Assembly (NCBI GenBank): GCA_937974625.1
Contig: CALJVJ010000046.1
Location: 16,629 to 80,628 of the forward strand
Source: an uncultured Saprospiraceae bacterium
GTDB taxonomy: Bacteria > Bacteroidota > Bacteroidia > Chitinophagales > Saprospiraceae
Direction: 5' to 3'
Length of the DNA: 64,000 nucleotides
In this document: positions 53,850-63,752 of the stretch, piece by piece
How the letters are laid out: every line of letters starts with the position of its first letter
Numbering within the stretch: the stretch's first letter is position 1
Notes under the pieces: model-generated
Told to the model about the DNA's origin: nothing
Database searches by the model: none
What the model saw: only the letters and a program-made list of their open reading frames with translations
Program-made: the position numbers and the translations under genes

Positions 53850-55538
53850 ATGCGCCCATTCATTTCCAGTTTACTACTATTAACAATATTTTTTTCTTGT
53901 CAATCAACAGAAAAAACCAACAACAATACAAAACCACCAAATATCCTGCTAATCGTGGCAGATGATTTGGGATTTACAGATTTAGGTTGCTATGGTAGTG
54001 AAATTAAAACGCCTAATATAGATGCTTTGGCTAAAAGGAGTACTCGGTTTACTTCGTTTTGTACAGGACCAACTTGTTCCCCTACACGTGCTATGTTATT
54101 GACAGGAATAGACGCTCATCGAAACGGTTATGGTACAATGGATGGAGATTGGTCAGAAAACCAATTAGGGTTAAAAGGATATGAAGGATATTTGAATTTT
54201 GATGTGGTTACCTTTCCGAGCTTATTGCAAGATGCGGGGTATCATACTTCCATTGTTGGAAAATGGCATTTAGGCTCGCCCAGTAAAAAGGAACAGTGGC
54301 CTTTTAATAGAGGATTTACTCGCTCTTTTTGTTTATTGCCTGGTGGAGGAGGACACTTTTCTGATAAACAACCTTTTTTATCTTTTATACCAGAATCACC
54401 TTATAGCCAAGATAGCAGCTTAGTTGGTGCATTACCTAGTGATTTTTATTCTACTAAATTTTATGCTGATAATGCTATTCAGTTTATTAATGAAAGCCAG
54501 GAACAAGGCAAGCCCTTTTTTCATTTTCTTTCTTTTACTGCACCGCATTGGCCCTTACAAGTTCCAGATGAATTTGTTGATTTATATCAAGGACATTATG
54601 ATGCGGGTTATGAAAAATTAGCGGAAGAACGACTGGCAAAAGCCAAAAAAGCGGAGGTGATTCCTGTCAATACGGAACTTCCTCCATTGAGTCCAAATGT
54701 TGAACCTTGGGAGGAATTGGATTTGGAGACTCAACAAAGTGCTAGTAAATCCATGGAAATTTATGCCGCAATGATAGAGCGGTTGGATTTTCATACAGGT
54801 AAAGTCCTTCAACACTTAAAAGATATTGGAATCTATGAAAATACCTTAATCATTTTTATGTCTGACAATGGGGCAGAAGGGAATAGTATCATGGGGTACG
54901 AAGGAACAGGAGCATGGGTAGATACCACTTTTGATAATAGTTTATCTAATATGGGAAAACTAAATTCTTATGTCGAGCTAGGCACAGGTTGGGCACAAGT
55001 TTGTTCCTTACCTTTTAAATATTATAAGGCTTTTCCTAGCGAAGGTGGAGTCAGAGTACCCGCCCTGATTAAATACCCTAAGGGAAAATTGAAAGCCAAC
55101 ACGATTAACCATGATTTTTTTTCTGTGATGGATTTGGCACCTACTTTTTTGGAATTAGCTAAGGTGAAACACCCTATGACTACCTATAATGGACGAAAAA
55201 TATTGCCAATGGATGGTACTTCAATGGTGCCTTGGTTATTGGGTGAGGTTGAATCCGTTCACCCGAAGGATAAAGCCCATGCTTGGGAGCTTTATGGACG
55301 TAGAGGTATTAGGAAAGGCAAATGGAAAGCGGAATGGATGGAAAACCCGTATGGAACGAATGAATGGGAATTATATGATTTATCAACGGATATTGGTCAA
55401 CAAAATAATTTAGCAACAACTAATCCAAAAATTTTAACAGAATTACTTAAAGATTGGGCAATTTATGTAAAAGAAAATAAGGTAACTTTGCCAAACCGCC
55501 CAACGGCTTATGCTAAAGAGACTATTTGGAGAGAGTGA
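53850..55538 (+). CDS. Sulfatase, arylsulfatase A-like lipoprotein
   Basis: The 562-residue protein has a lipobox (TIFFSC), metal site PNILLIVADDLGFTDLGCYG, the formylglycine signature CSPTR (C76) in GPTCSPTRAMLLTG, the Lys-His motif IVGKWHLG and distal site FMSDNGAEGN. Its layout, including YGRRGIRKGKWKAEW near the end, is that of arylsulfatase-type enzymes for glycans. It follows the first sulfatase (143 bases) and has its own -7 box; the uronate genes follow on the same strand. It is related to but distinct from the other two sulfatases of the window (CSPSR and CGASR). Confidence 0.93.
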   Translation: MRPFISSLLLLTIFFSCQSTEKTNNNTKPPNILLIVADDLGFTDLGCYGSEIKTPNIDALAKRSTRFTSFCTGPTCSPTRAMLLTGIDAHRNGYGTMDGDWSENQLGLKGYEGYLNFDVVTFPSLLQDAGYHTSIVGKWHLGSPSKKEQWPFNRGFTRSFCLLPGGGGHFSDKQPFLSFIPESPYSQDSSLVGALPSDFYSTKFYADNAIQFINESQEQGKPFFHFLSFTAPHWPLQVPDEFVDLYQGHYDAGYEKLAEERLAKAKKAEVIPVNTELPPLSPNVEPWEELDLETQQSASKSMEIYAAMIERLDFHTGKVLQHLKDIGIYENTLIIFMSDNGAEGNSIMGYEGTGAWVDTTFDNSLSNMGKLNSYVELGTGWAQVCSLPFKYYKAFPSEGGVRVPALIKYPKGKLKANTINHDFFSVMDLAPTFLELAKVKHPMTTYNGRKILPMDGTSMVPWLLGEVESVHPKDKAHAWELYGRRGIRKGKWKAEWMENPYGTNEWELYDLSTDIGQQNNLATTNPKILTELLKDWAIYVKENKVTLPNRPTAYAKETIWRE

Positions 55539-55604
55539 ATTTATATATTGTTAATAGATTTAAACTATTATAGGAAATAATTTTTATCAAAAAACACAAA
55601 ATTA

Positions 55605-56411
55605 ATGTTTGAATTAAAAGGGAAAGTTGCCATTATTACAGGAGGGGCAGGTGTTTTAGGAGGAGCAATGGCAGCGGGTTTAGCCAATGCTGGTGCTAAA
55701 GTTGGTATTCTAAGTCGTACCAAATCTAAGGTTGAAAAAAAGGTGAAGGACATTAAAAAGAATGGAGGGGAAGCTATTGCGTTGGTTGCGGATGTACTAG
55801 ATGAAAAACAATTAGCAGCAGCTCAAAAGAAAGTCATGAAAAAGTGGGGTAGGATTGATATTTTAGTGAATTCAGCTGGCGGAAATATGAAAGGGGCTAC
55901 GATTATGCCTGAGCAAAATATTTTTGATTTGTCGATGCATGATTTTACCAGAGTAACAGATTTGAACTTAAAAGGGACCGTTTTACCTACTATGGTTTTT
56001 GGAAAGGTGATGGCTGAACAGAAAAAAGGTTGTGTGGTCAATATTTCCTCCATGGCAGCTCAACAAGCTATTACAAGAGTTGTTGGATATTCTGCCTCTA
56101 AAGCGGCAATTGACAATTTTACTAAATGGATGGCGGTAGAAATGGCACATAAATTTGGAGAAGGTATCCGAGTGAATGCTATTGCACCTGGCTTTTTTAT
56201 TGCCGACCAAAATCGGAGTTTATTGACCAATGAAGATGGCAGTTTAACTGCTCGAGGTCAAACCATTGTAAATGAAACCCCCGTAAAACGTTTTGGAGAA
56301 CCAGAAGAATTAACAAGTACTTTATTATGGTTATGTAGTGATGCCTCTAGTTTTATTACGGGGATTATTGTGCCTGTGGATGGTGGATTTAGTGCCTTTT
56401 CTGGGGTTTAA
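55605..56411 (+). CDS. SDR oxidoreductase, likely D-fructuronate reductase (D-mannonate oxidoreductase)
   Basis: The 268-residue protein is a classical SDR with cofactor motif TGGAGVLGGAMA, NSAGG, and the catalytic Ser-Tyr-Lys (NISSMAAQQAITRVVGYSAS, then Lys in SKAA). Long SDRs of this type with the insertion around IMPEQNIFDLSMHDF are annotated as D-mannonate oxidoreductases in Bacteroidota. The next genes encode mannonate dehydratase and glucuronate isomerase; between them the pathway needs only a fructuronate reductase, and no UxuB of the classical family is present. The assignment to this step is inferred from context. Confidence 0.82.
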   Translation: MFELKGKVAIITGGAGVLGGAMAAGLANAGAKVGILSRTKSKVEKKVKDIKKNGGEAIALVADVLDEKQLAAAQKKVMKKWGRIDILVNSAGGNMKGATIMPEQNIFDLSMHDFTRVTDLNLKGTVLPTMVFGKVMAEQKKGCVVNISSMAAQQAITRVVGYSASKAAIDNFTKWMAVEMAHKFGEGIRVNAIAPGFFIADQNRSLLTNEDGSLTARGQTIVNETPVKRFGEPEELTSTLLWLCSDASSFITGIIVPVDGGFSAFSGV

Positions 56412-56510
56412 TGTAACACGGATTGTGAATTGACTATCTAATTTTTTTTTTAATAACGGCGACCTATAGATTCGCAATTTTAAGCATCGGATTAACAATC
56501 CGTATTACGT

Positions 56511-57695
56511 ATGAAAAAATTACAACAAACATGGAGATGGTACGGCCCAGATGACCCTGTCAGCCTTGCCGACATCCGACAAGCAGGTGCAACAGGCATA
56601 GTGAATGCTTTACATCAAATTCCAAATGGAGAAATTTGGACGGTTACCGAAATCCAAAAACGGAAAAAAATAATCGAGGATGCAGGCTTGGAATGGTCTG
56701 TAGTAGAAAGTGTGCCCATTCATGAAGATATCAAAAGGCAAACTGGAAATTATAAAAGGTACATTGAAAATTATAAGCAATCGATACGGAACTTAGGCAA
56801 ATGCAATGTGCGGATTATTACTTATAATTTCATGCCAGTTGTTGATTGGACTAGAACGGATTTGGATTATCCTATGGCTGATGGTTCAACTGCTTTGCGT
56901 TTTGAAAAAGCAGTTTTTGCGGCTTTTGAATTATATATTCTAAAAAGACCAGGAGCTAAAAACGATTATTCCGAAGCAGAGCAAAAAGCGGCTAAGCAAC
57001 GGTTCGAGCAAATGGATAAAACTGAAATTTCTAAAGTAACTAAAAATATCATTGCTGGATTGCCAGGTGGAACAACTGACGGAGTTTCAGGCTTGGCTAA
57101 TTTTCAAGCGATTTTAGATACCTATGAAAATATTGATGCCAAACGAATGCAATCCCACTTAATATACTTTTTAAAGGAGATTATTCCTGTAGCGGATGAA
57201 TCTAATGTAAAAATGGCGATTCATCCAGATGACCCGCCTTTTTCTTTGTTTGGATTGCCAAGAGTAGTAAGTACCGAAGCAGATGCTAAGGTGATTATTG
57301 ATGCTGTAGATTCGCCTAATAACGGATTGTGCTTCTGCACAGGTTCATTTGGCGTAAGAGCGGATAATGATTTGCCTCAAATGGTTGAAAATTTAGGGCA
57401 TCGAATTAATTTTGTACACCTACGTGCAACTAAGCGAGACGAGATGGATAATTTTCATGAGGCTGACCATTTGGAGGGTGATGTGGATATGTATGCTGTG
57501 ATGAAAGCCCTAGTAAAAGTTCAGCAAAACCATAAATCATCGATTCCTTTTCGACCTGACCATGGGCATAAAATGCTTGATGATTTAACTAAAAGAACTA
57601 ACCCTGGTTATTCAGCTATTGGTCGTTTAAGAGGACTAGCAGAATTAAGAGGTTTAGAATTAGGGATCGTTAGAAGCCTTGCAGAACATAGCTAA
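56511..57695 (+). CDS. uxuA: Mannonate dehydratase
   Basis: UxuA dehydrates D-mannonate to 2-keto-3-deoxygluconate (KDG). The 394-residue protein matches the family throughout: [63 protein letters not shown], and the metal/substrate residues in [21 protein letters not shown] and RPDHGHKM. It is the second of three consecutive genes that carry D-glucuronate to KDG. It is cytoplasmic. No kdgK or kdgA is in the window, so the remaining steps are encoded elsewhere. Confidence 0.96.
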   Translation: MKKLQQTWRWYGPDDPVSLADIRQAGATGIVNALHQIPNGEIWTVTEIQKRKKIIEDAGLEWSVVESVPIHEDIKRQTGNYKRYIENYKQSIRNLGKCNVRIITYNFMPVVDWTRTDLDYPMADGSTALRFEKAVFAAFELYILKRPGAKNDYSEAEQKAAKQRFEQMDKTEISKVTKNIIAGLPGGTTDGVSGLANFQAILDTYENIDAKRMQSHLIYFLKEIIPVADESNVKMAIHPDDPPFSLFGLPRVVSTEADAKVIIDAVDSPNNGLCFCTGSFGVRADNDLPQMVENLGHRINFVHLRATKRDEMDNFHEADHLEGDVDMYAVMKALVKVQQNHKSSIPFRPDHGHKMLDDLTKRTNPGYSAIGRLRGLAELRGLELGIVRSLAEHS

Positions 57696-57779
57696 CCTTT
57701 AAAAAGAAATTATAGATAATTGTAGTAATAAAATACTTTAGATTTAATCTTGTTTTTTTAGCGGATAACTATTACTAAA

Positions 57780-57807
57780 CATTTATCATTCATCATTTAC
57801 CATTCAA
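57780..57807. repeat. Heptamer array at the uxaC translation start
   Basis: CATTTAT-CATTCAT-CATTTAC-CATTCAA: four units with a 7-bp period that end one base before the uxaC ATG, occupying the position of a ribosome-binding site. Confidence 0.7.
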
Positions 57808-57808
57808 A

Positions 57809-59206
57809 ATGAAGCCTTTTTTAAACGAAGATTTTTTATTAGACAATAAATCAGCAGCTAGATTATACCATGAATTTGCGGCAGATATGCCTATCATTGA
57901 CTATCATAATCACCTTCCGCCAGCTGAAATTGCTGCTAATAAACAATATGAAAACATCACAGAAATTTGGTTAAAAGGGGACCATTACAAGTGGAGAGCC
58001 ATGCGTGCTAATGGTATTGATGAAAAATATATTACTGGAAAAGGAAGAGATAAGACTAAGTTTCTTAAGTGGGCGGAAACCGTACCTTATACCATGCGAA
58101 ATCCATTGTACCATTGGACGCACTTGGAACTTCAACGTTACTTTAATATTCAGGATTTACTAAATAAAAAGACAGGAGAGGCCATTTATGAAAATTCAAG
58201 TAATCAATTACAATCAGCCCAATTTTCTGCTCAAAAATTATTAACTAAAATGAAGGTCAAGGTGGTTTGCACGACTGATGACCCAACCGATAGTTTAGCC
58301 CATCATGAAAAATTAAGTCAAAAAAAGTGGGGATGTAAAATGCTACCAGGTTTTCGACCTGATAAATTGGTTGTGATTGATAATCCTGTTTTTTTGGAAA
58401 AAGTTCAAGAACTTTCTGAGGTGGCTAATAGGCCTATTCGAGATTTAACGGATTTTTTAGCCGCTTTAGAAAATCGCATTGAATTTTTTCACAGATTAGG
58501 CGGTAGAGTTGCTGACCATGGATTAAATCAACTATACGGAGTGGATTTTACGGAAGAGGAAGTGAATAAGATATTTAAAAAACGATTATCTGGACAAGCT
58601 ATTTTTGCAGGAGAAGCGATTCTTTTTCAGTCTTGTATTTTATACCATTTAGCTAAAATGTATCATGCTAAAAAATGGGTGATGCAGTTTCATCTAGGTC
58701 CATTGAGAAATAACAACCAACGATTAATGAATCAAGTCGGAGCAGATGTAGGTTGTGATTCAATTGGGGATTTTCCGCAAGCACAAGGTCTTTCTCGGTT
58801 TTTTAATAGACTTGATGTAGAAGAAAAATTGACCAAAACGATTATCTATAATCTAAACCCTAGAGATAATGCCCTTTTTGCAACCATGGTTGGTAATTAT
58901 AATGATGGTAAGATTGTAGGTAAAATCCAATGGGGGTCTGGCTGGTGGTTTTTAGACCAAAAAGATGGAATGGAAGACCAAATGAATGTTTTGTCTAACA
59001 TGGGCTTAATAAGCCGTTTTGTGGGGATGTTAACAGATAGTCGTAGTTTATTATCTTTTCCAAGACATGAATACTTTAGACGTATTTTGTGTAACTTGAT
59101 AGGTAAGGATATAGAGAATGGTGAGTTGCCTAACGATATAGAATGGTTAGGGCAAATGGTAAAGGATATTTGCTATAATAATGCTAAGGAATATTTTGAT
59201 TTTTAA
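57809..59206 (+). CDS. uxaC: Glucuronate (uronate) isomerase
   Basis: UxaC interconverts D-glucuronate and D-fructuronate (or galacturonate and tagaturonate). The 465-residue protein contains the family motifs PIIDYHNHLPPAEIA (metal-binding histidines), WKGDHYKWRAMRANG-like sequence LKGDHYKWRAMRANG, VVCTTDDPTDSLAHH, and MQFHLGPLRNNN. Length matches. With uxuA and a mannonate-specific SDR on the same strand, glucuronate is the relevant substrate. The start ATG follows a heptamer repeat and no Shine-Dalgarno is seen. The next gene begins 10 bases past the stop, so the transcript continues. Confidence 0.96.
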   Translation: MKPFLNEDFLLDNKSAARLYHEFAADMPIIDYHNHLPPAEIAANKQYENITEIWLKGDHYKWRAMRANGIDEKYITGKGRDKTKFLKWAETVPYTMRNPLYHWTHLELQRYFNIQDLLNKKTGEAIYENSSNQLQSAQFSAQKLLTKMKVKVVCTTDDPTDSLAHHEKLSQKKWGCKMLPGFRPDKLVVIDNPVFLEKVQELSEVANRPIRDLTDFLAALENRIEFFHRLGGRVADHGLNQLYGVDFTEEEVNKIFKKRLSGQAIFAGEAILFQSCILYHLAKMYHAKKWVMQFHLGPLRNNNQRLMNQVGADVGCDSIGDFPQAQGLSRFFNRLDVEEKLTKTIIYNLNPRDNALFATMVGNYNDGKIVGKIQWGSGWWFLDQKDGMEDQMNVLSNMGLISRFVGMLTDSRSLLSFPRHEYFRRILCNLIGKDIENGELPNDIEWLGQMVKDICYNNAKEYFDF

Positions 59207-59216
59207 TAATAGGATT

Positions 59217-61391
59217 ATGAAAAAAGGCTTTAAAATTTTTAGCTATTTGTTTTTGGTCGTTTTTCTGCTACTTACAGTTGCTATTATTTTTCTAAGCTCT
59301 TCTTATGATAAAGCGACGGAAAAAATTAAAAAAGAGTCGGTTAATCTTACTACTACTCAAGCTGAATTCTACCAATTTCCTTTAAGCCAACCGTCTGCGG
59401 ACAAACCTATCCTCGTTCCTATGCCTAAGGCAATGCAATGGACCAATCATTCTTTTAAATGGCCAATTAATTGGATATTGAATCCTGAGCAGCATTCAGC
59501 TCAAAGATTAGAATGGCTGGAAAGACTGACTTCTTTAACTGCAATAACAGGCAAAGGAAAGGAGAATATAGTGTTTTTTAAAAATGAAAACCTATCAAAC
59601 CAAGGCTATAAATTAGCAGTGAATGGAACAAAAATACAAATTGATTATGGTACCGAAAATGGACTGTATTATGGCTTAACGACTTTAAGTCAATTGAAAA
59701 AATTATATCCTGAAAATTTAAATGGATTGGTCATAGAGGATGCGCCTGACCTTGAACTTAGAGGAGTGATGTTGGACATTAGTAGAGATAAAGTCCCCAC
59801 CTTAAATACACTTTTTGAAATTGTTGACCAATTAGCCTTGCTTAAAATCAATCATCTTCAACTTTATGTCGAAGGATTTTCCTACGGTTATCCTAGCTTT
59901 AAGCATCTTTGGGAAGGAAAAGAAACTCCGATTACTCCAGCAGAAATCCAACAGTTGGACCAGTATTGTCAGGCTCGATTTATTGATTTAGCAGCAAACC
60001 AAAATTCCCTAGGGCATATGGCTCCTTGGTTAGAAACAGCGGAATATCAGGATTTAGCGGAATGTCCAGATGGGTTTGGTTTAGTACCATTGATGAAGAT
60101 GAAAACTACTTTGTCTCCCCAAGACCCTAGAAGTATTGAATTGGTAAAAAAGATGATGGATGATATGATTCCGAATTTTTCTTCCTCTATTTTTAATGCC
60201 AATTTGGACGAACCTTTTGAATTAGGACATTGTAAAAGTGAAGATTTGGCTAAAGAGATTGGCGTTGGGCAAGTTTATTTGGATTATACCAAAAAGGTGT
60301 ACGAACATGCTAAATCTTACGATAAAGAATTTTGGATGTGGGGAGATATTGTGGGCAAACACCCTGAAATTATTGAGCAATTACCAAAAGATATCACTGT
60401 TTTAGAATGGGGCTATGAACACGAACATCCTTTTGATAAGAACACTGCACGCATTAAAGCAGCGGGTTTAGAATTTATAGTATGTCCAGGAACAAGTAGC
60501 TGGATGAGTTTAACGGGGCGGACAGAAAATATGTTGGGTAATATTAGCAATGCAGTTCGAAGTGGCATCACCAATGGTGCCAAAGGGATGTTGTTGACTG
60601 ATTGGGGAGACATGGGTCACTGGCAATATTTACCCGTGAGTTTTGCTGGATTTGTGTATGCTGCTGGAGTTAGTTGGCATGGGGAATCCGACCAATCTTT
60701 ACCATTAGAAGCCTACTTGAACCGTTTTATTTTTGAAGATGAAAAAAATAAAATGGGTGCCTTAGCTTTAGAAATGGGCCGCATTTCCAAATTTGAAGGG
60801 ATGGAAGTTCCTAATTTAAACCAAACCTTTTTAGCTTACCAATTTGGACTAATTGACCCAGTTTTAGAGCATGCTATCATGGGCGGTATTCAGGACATGG
60901 CAGGAACAATTGCTGGCCCAGAAATGAGTGGTATACTTAAAAGTAGATTTGAAAATAAAAAGGCCTTTGATTATGAAGGTTTATCCAAGCATTTAAATCA
61001 AATTGAAACGACTTTAAATACCGAAACCGAGATGAACTTGCAACAAGTTAATGTCCTAAAAGATGAATTTAGAAATGGTATTCAAATGGTACGTTTAGGT
61101 GCGGAAGTAAAAAAATATAACGAGCAAAAAGACGATTGGACCGTAGATGAGGCAATGGATGCACTACGTCAAATGAAAACGACCATTGAAATCATCCAAG
61201 CGGAACACCAGCGACTTTGGCTAATACGTAATAAGTCAGGTGGATTAACGCGTAGCCTTAAAAATTTTAAAAAATTAGAATCCGCCATTGACGAACATAT
61301 CACTATTATGGGAGGCTCTAATTTTGATAAAAAGATAGATAAATTGAAAGATAAAATTATAGCAGGGGGTGTCAATTGGTATTTGAATTAA
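59217..61391 (+). CDS. GH20-like beta-hexosaminidase family protein
   Basis: The 724-residue protein has a membrane/signal segment (about 5-27), a GH20b-like N-terminal domain with QGYKLAVNGTKIQIDYGTEN and NGLYYGLTTLSQL, and a TIM-barrel starting LELRGVMLDISRDKVPT. The GH20 catalytic Asp-Glu pair is present as D331-E332 in NANLDEPFELGHC, in the variant typical of a Bacteroidota/Lentisphaerae branch. Such enzymes remove beta-linked N-acetylhexosamine. The C-terminal 230 residues are helical. With sulfatases and glucuronate genes nearby, a glycosaminoglycan-like substrate is suggested. The open frame starts at 59181, inside uxaC; the ATG at 59217, 10 bases behind uxaC, is preferred. Confidence 0.82.
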   Translation: MKKGFKIFSYLFLVVFLLLTVAIIFLSSSYDKATEKIKKESVNLTTTQAEFYQFPLSQPSADKPILVPMPKAMQWTNHSFKWPINWILNPEQHSAQRLEWLERLTSLTAITGKGKENIVFFKNENLSNQGYKLAVNGTKIQIDYGTENGLYYGLTTLSQLKKLYPENLNGLVIEDAPDLELRGVMLDISRDKVPTLNTLFEIVDQLALLKINHLQLYVEGFSYGYPSFKHLWEGKETPITPAEIQQLDQYCQARFIDLAANQNSLGHMAPWLETAEYQDLAECPDGFGLVPLMKMKTTLSPQDPRSIELVKKMMDDMIPNFSSSIFNANLDEPFELGHCKSEDLAKEIGVGQVYLDYTKKVYEHAKSYDKEFWMWGDIVGKHPEIIEQLPKDITVLEWGYEHEHPFDKNTARIKAAGLEFIVCPGTSSWMSLTGRTENMLGNISNAVRSGITNGAKGMLLTDWGDMGHWQYLPVSFAGFVYAAGVSWHGESDQSLPLEAYLNRFIFEDEKNKMGALALEMGRISKFEGMEVPNLNQTFLAYQFGLIDPVLEHAIMGGIQDMAGTIAGPEMSGILKSRFENKKAFDYEGLSKHLNQIETTLNTETEMNLQQVNVLKDEFRNGIQMVRLGAEVKKYNEQKDDWTVDEAMDALRQMKTTIEIIQAEHQRLWLIRNKSGGLTRSLKNFKKLESAIDEHITIMGGSNFDKKIDKLKDKIIAGGVNWYLN

Positions 61392-61423
61392 ATAGAGAAG
61401 TTCTTCAATCATTTCCGTTTTTG

Positions 61424-62929
61424 CTATAAAGATTTCCAATAAGTATCTGGCATTAATTCCATAGATTGTTTTTCTAACTGCTTCTGAATCTTAGCATATT
61501 CAATGGTATTTGCTACATTATTTAGTTCATTGCCATCTTTTGTATGGTCAAATAATACCGTATGAATTGTGGTGTCTACTTTATATTTGGACAGCCTATA
61601 ATTCTCTGTTCTCAACGTATAACCATTTGCCCAAAATCCTAAAGCAGGTTTGTTTAATCTTGCTTTGGGGTTGTTTAAAATAGGGACTAAACTCTTTCCT
61701 GAAAGCACATTTGGTGCGGGAATTTGACCTAAGGCTAGTACAGTTGGATAAATATCAACACTTTCTACCACGGATTCATTAGGAATGCCTGCCTTTGGCA
61801 TATTAGGGGTTCTTATCATAAAAGCACTACGTAAAGAACGTTCGTATAAGGTATGTTTACCCCAAACGGTGTGGTCGCCTAAATGCCATCCATGGTCTCC
61901 CCAAACTACTACCACTGTATTTTTGTCCAAGCCTGTTTCTTTTAAAGTTTGCATTAATTTTCCAACCTGTGCATCCGTATAACTTACTGCGGCAAAATAA
62001 GACCGCCTTAAATGCATCGCATACTCATCGCTCAACCGGATTCCTCGACCTCCTTTTTCAGGTTGCACTTGGTAATTTCCAAAAAGTTCACCACTTCTTT
62101 GGACAGCATTGGATGGAATATTTTTTGGCATATCAGGAGTAGGAGAGAGTGGTAAGTCTTTTCCTTCATATAAATCCCAATATTTTTTTGGTGCAACAAA
62201 GGGCAAATGAGGTTTTAAAAAACCAACGGCTAGAAAAAACGGTTGGTCTTGCTTATCTAATCGCTTTAATTCACTAATCGCTTTTGTGGTAATTAAGCCA
62301 TCTGGTAAGTCGGTATCTTTTTCGGCAACAAATTCTGTGGGCCCTACTTTTCTCTTTTTGGCATTTCTATTACTTCCATCTGCATAAGCAAAAAAAGCAT
62401 TCCAAGCGGTTCCCCATTTCCCTATTGGGCCCCATTCATAATCCCAACTATTGGGCATTTCTGGACGGCCATCTCCTTTTCCATCATAACTAAATAATTT
62501 TCCATCCACATAATGACTAATCTTACCCAAAGCAGCCGTATAATATCCTCCTTTTTTTAAGGCTTTGGGTAAAGGCAATAAACCCGCTTTTTCTGTAGCT
62601 TCCAAATCATCTTTAAATACCTGATTGCTAATATGTTTTTTATATTGGGGGTACTGTCCCATTAATAAGGAAAATCGAGATGCACCGCAGGTAGGAACCT
62701 GCACATAATGATTTTTAAAAAGCCGCCCTTCGGCTGCCAATTGGTCCAAATTTGGGGTATGCATATATTTTTCACCATAGCAATTAAGCTGTGGGCGCAA
62801 ATCATCAATGGCTATAAATAAAATATTCGGTTGTTTTTTATCGCTGTTTAGATGCTGATTTCTTGGTAGGATACAGGCAAAAAGTATACAAGCAAGGACG
62901 CTAGTAAAGATAGATAAGCTTAGTCGCAT
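61424..62929 (-). CDS. Sulfatase, iduronate-2-sulfatase-like lipoprotein
   Basis: The protein of about 501 residues has a lipoprotein-type signal (lipobox LFAC), metal site PNILFIAIDDLRPQLNCYGE, the formylglycine signature CGASR in VPTCGASRFSLLMGQYP (C81 from this start), the Lys motif AALGKISHY, FLAVGFLKPHLPF, and distal site VVVVWGDHGWHLGDHTVWGK. The DDLRPQL start, GFLKPHLPF and GWHLGDHxxWGK are the hallmarks of the iduronate-2-sulfatase subgroup. It converges with the GH20-like gene and completes the sulfatase set. The frame opens at 62938; the start at 62929 leaves a 20-base leader behind the promoter at 62957 and gives the better signal peptide. Confidence 0.92.
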   Translation of the reverse strand: MRLSLSIFTSVLACILFACILPRNQHLNSDKKQPNILFIAIDDLRPQLNCYGEKYMHTPNLDQLAAEGRLFKNHYVQVPTCGASRFSLLMGQYPQYKKHISNQVFKDDLEATEKAGLLPLPKALKKGGYYTAALGKISHYVDGKLFSYDGKGDGRPEMPNSWDYEWGPIGKWGTAWNAFFAYADGSNRNAKKRKVGPTEFVAEKDTDLPDGLITTKAISELKRLDKQDQPFFLAVGFLKPHLPFVAPKKYWDLYEGKDLPLSPTPDMPKNIPSNAVQRSGELFGNYQVQPEKGGRGIRLSDEYAMHLRRSYFAAVSYTDAQVGKLMQTLKETGLDKNTVVVVWGDHGWHLGDHTVWGKHTLYERSLRSAFMIRTPNMPKAGIPNESVVESVDIYPTVLALGQIPAPNVLSGKSLVPILNNPKARLNKPALGFWANGYTLRTENYRLSKYKVDTTIHTVLFDHTKDGNELNNVANTIEYAKIQKQLEKQSMELMPDTYWKSL

Positions 62930-62956
62930 ATAATTCATTTTTAAAAGATAGAATTA

Positions 62957-62964
62957 CAAAGCTA
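62957..62964 (-). promoter_or_regulatory. Candidate -7 box (TAnnTTTG) of the third sulfatase gene
   Basis: TAGCTTTG on the minus strand, 28 bases before the ATG at 62929. Confidence 0.45.
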
Positions 62965-63045
62965 CTAATTATTAGGAATTTGACGAATGTGCCTTATTCG
63001 GTAGCACTTATGAAGGTTGTCCGACTCAATTTTATGGTGTGTTAA

Positions 63046-63621
63046 TTACTTCTTTTCTGTTTTCAATTTATATAATAAATGTCCAACAATAATGATTTTT
63101 TCTGCTAATCTAGGACTTCCCCAAGTCAATCCAAAATCAGCTCTATTTACTTCTAAAGTGACTTCCAAGCCAAGTATATGCCCTTTTTTGGTTTCTTTAG
63201 AACCTTTTACTTGAAAGGTAACCGATTGTTCTTTCTCCACACCATGTATGGTTAATTTACCAGTTGAAGTGTAGGTGTTTTTACCTGATTTTATAGCTTT
63301 ATTTGCAGTGTAAGTGATTTCTGGGTATTCTTCTACTGCTAAAAATTTTTCACTTTTAATATGGTTGGCAAGTCTATCTGCTATGACATCTACGCTACTA
63401 GCATCTACAGTAAATTCAATACTTGCATTCGATAAATCCTCTTTAGAATCGGTCACAATGGTACCTTCAAAGATTTTGAATTCACCTGTTCTCATAGAAA
63501 AATCTTCCCAACCAACCTCAAAACGAACATTGGAATGAGGATTGTCAATATTCCAAGTTTCTTGAGCAGTAGTTGTAAAACAAAAGGAAAGAAATAGAAA
63601 AAATATGCTTAACTGTTTCAT
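63046..63621 (-). CDS. YceI family periplasmic protein
   Basis: The 191-residue protein has a signal peptide (to TTAQ) and the YceI lipocalin-like fold: ETWNIDNPHSNVRFEVGWED, a domain with EGTIVTDSKEDLSNASIEFT, the Asp-His-Ile/Leu region RLANHIKSEKFLAVEEYPEI, GKLTIHGVEKEQSVTFQVK, and VNRADFGLTWGSPR. YceI proteins bind isoprenoid-type amphiphiles (TT1927b) and are exported to the periplasm; the ligand here is not known. It is monocistronic, between the third sulfatase and the palindromic element at the end of the window. Confidence 0.93.
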   Translation of the reverse strand: MKQLSIFFLFLSFCFTTTAQETWNIDNPHSNVRFEVGWEDFSMRTGEFKIFEGTIVTDSKEDLSNASIEFTVDASSVDVIADRLANHIKSEKFLAVEEYPEITYTANKAIKSGKNTYTSTGKLTIHGVEKEQSVTFQVKGSKETKKGHILGLEVTLEVNRADFGLTWGSPRLAEKIIIVGHLLYKLKTEKK

Positions 63622-63752
63622 GCTTGAATTTTTATCAAAGATGGCAATGGTGAATGCAAACCAATGGGTAATTTAATTGTCTGGGTAAAGTTATACTATT
63701 CACAACTTTTTAACAAGAAAAATTAGCTACTCATACATTGATAGGTGCATAG

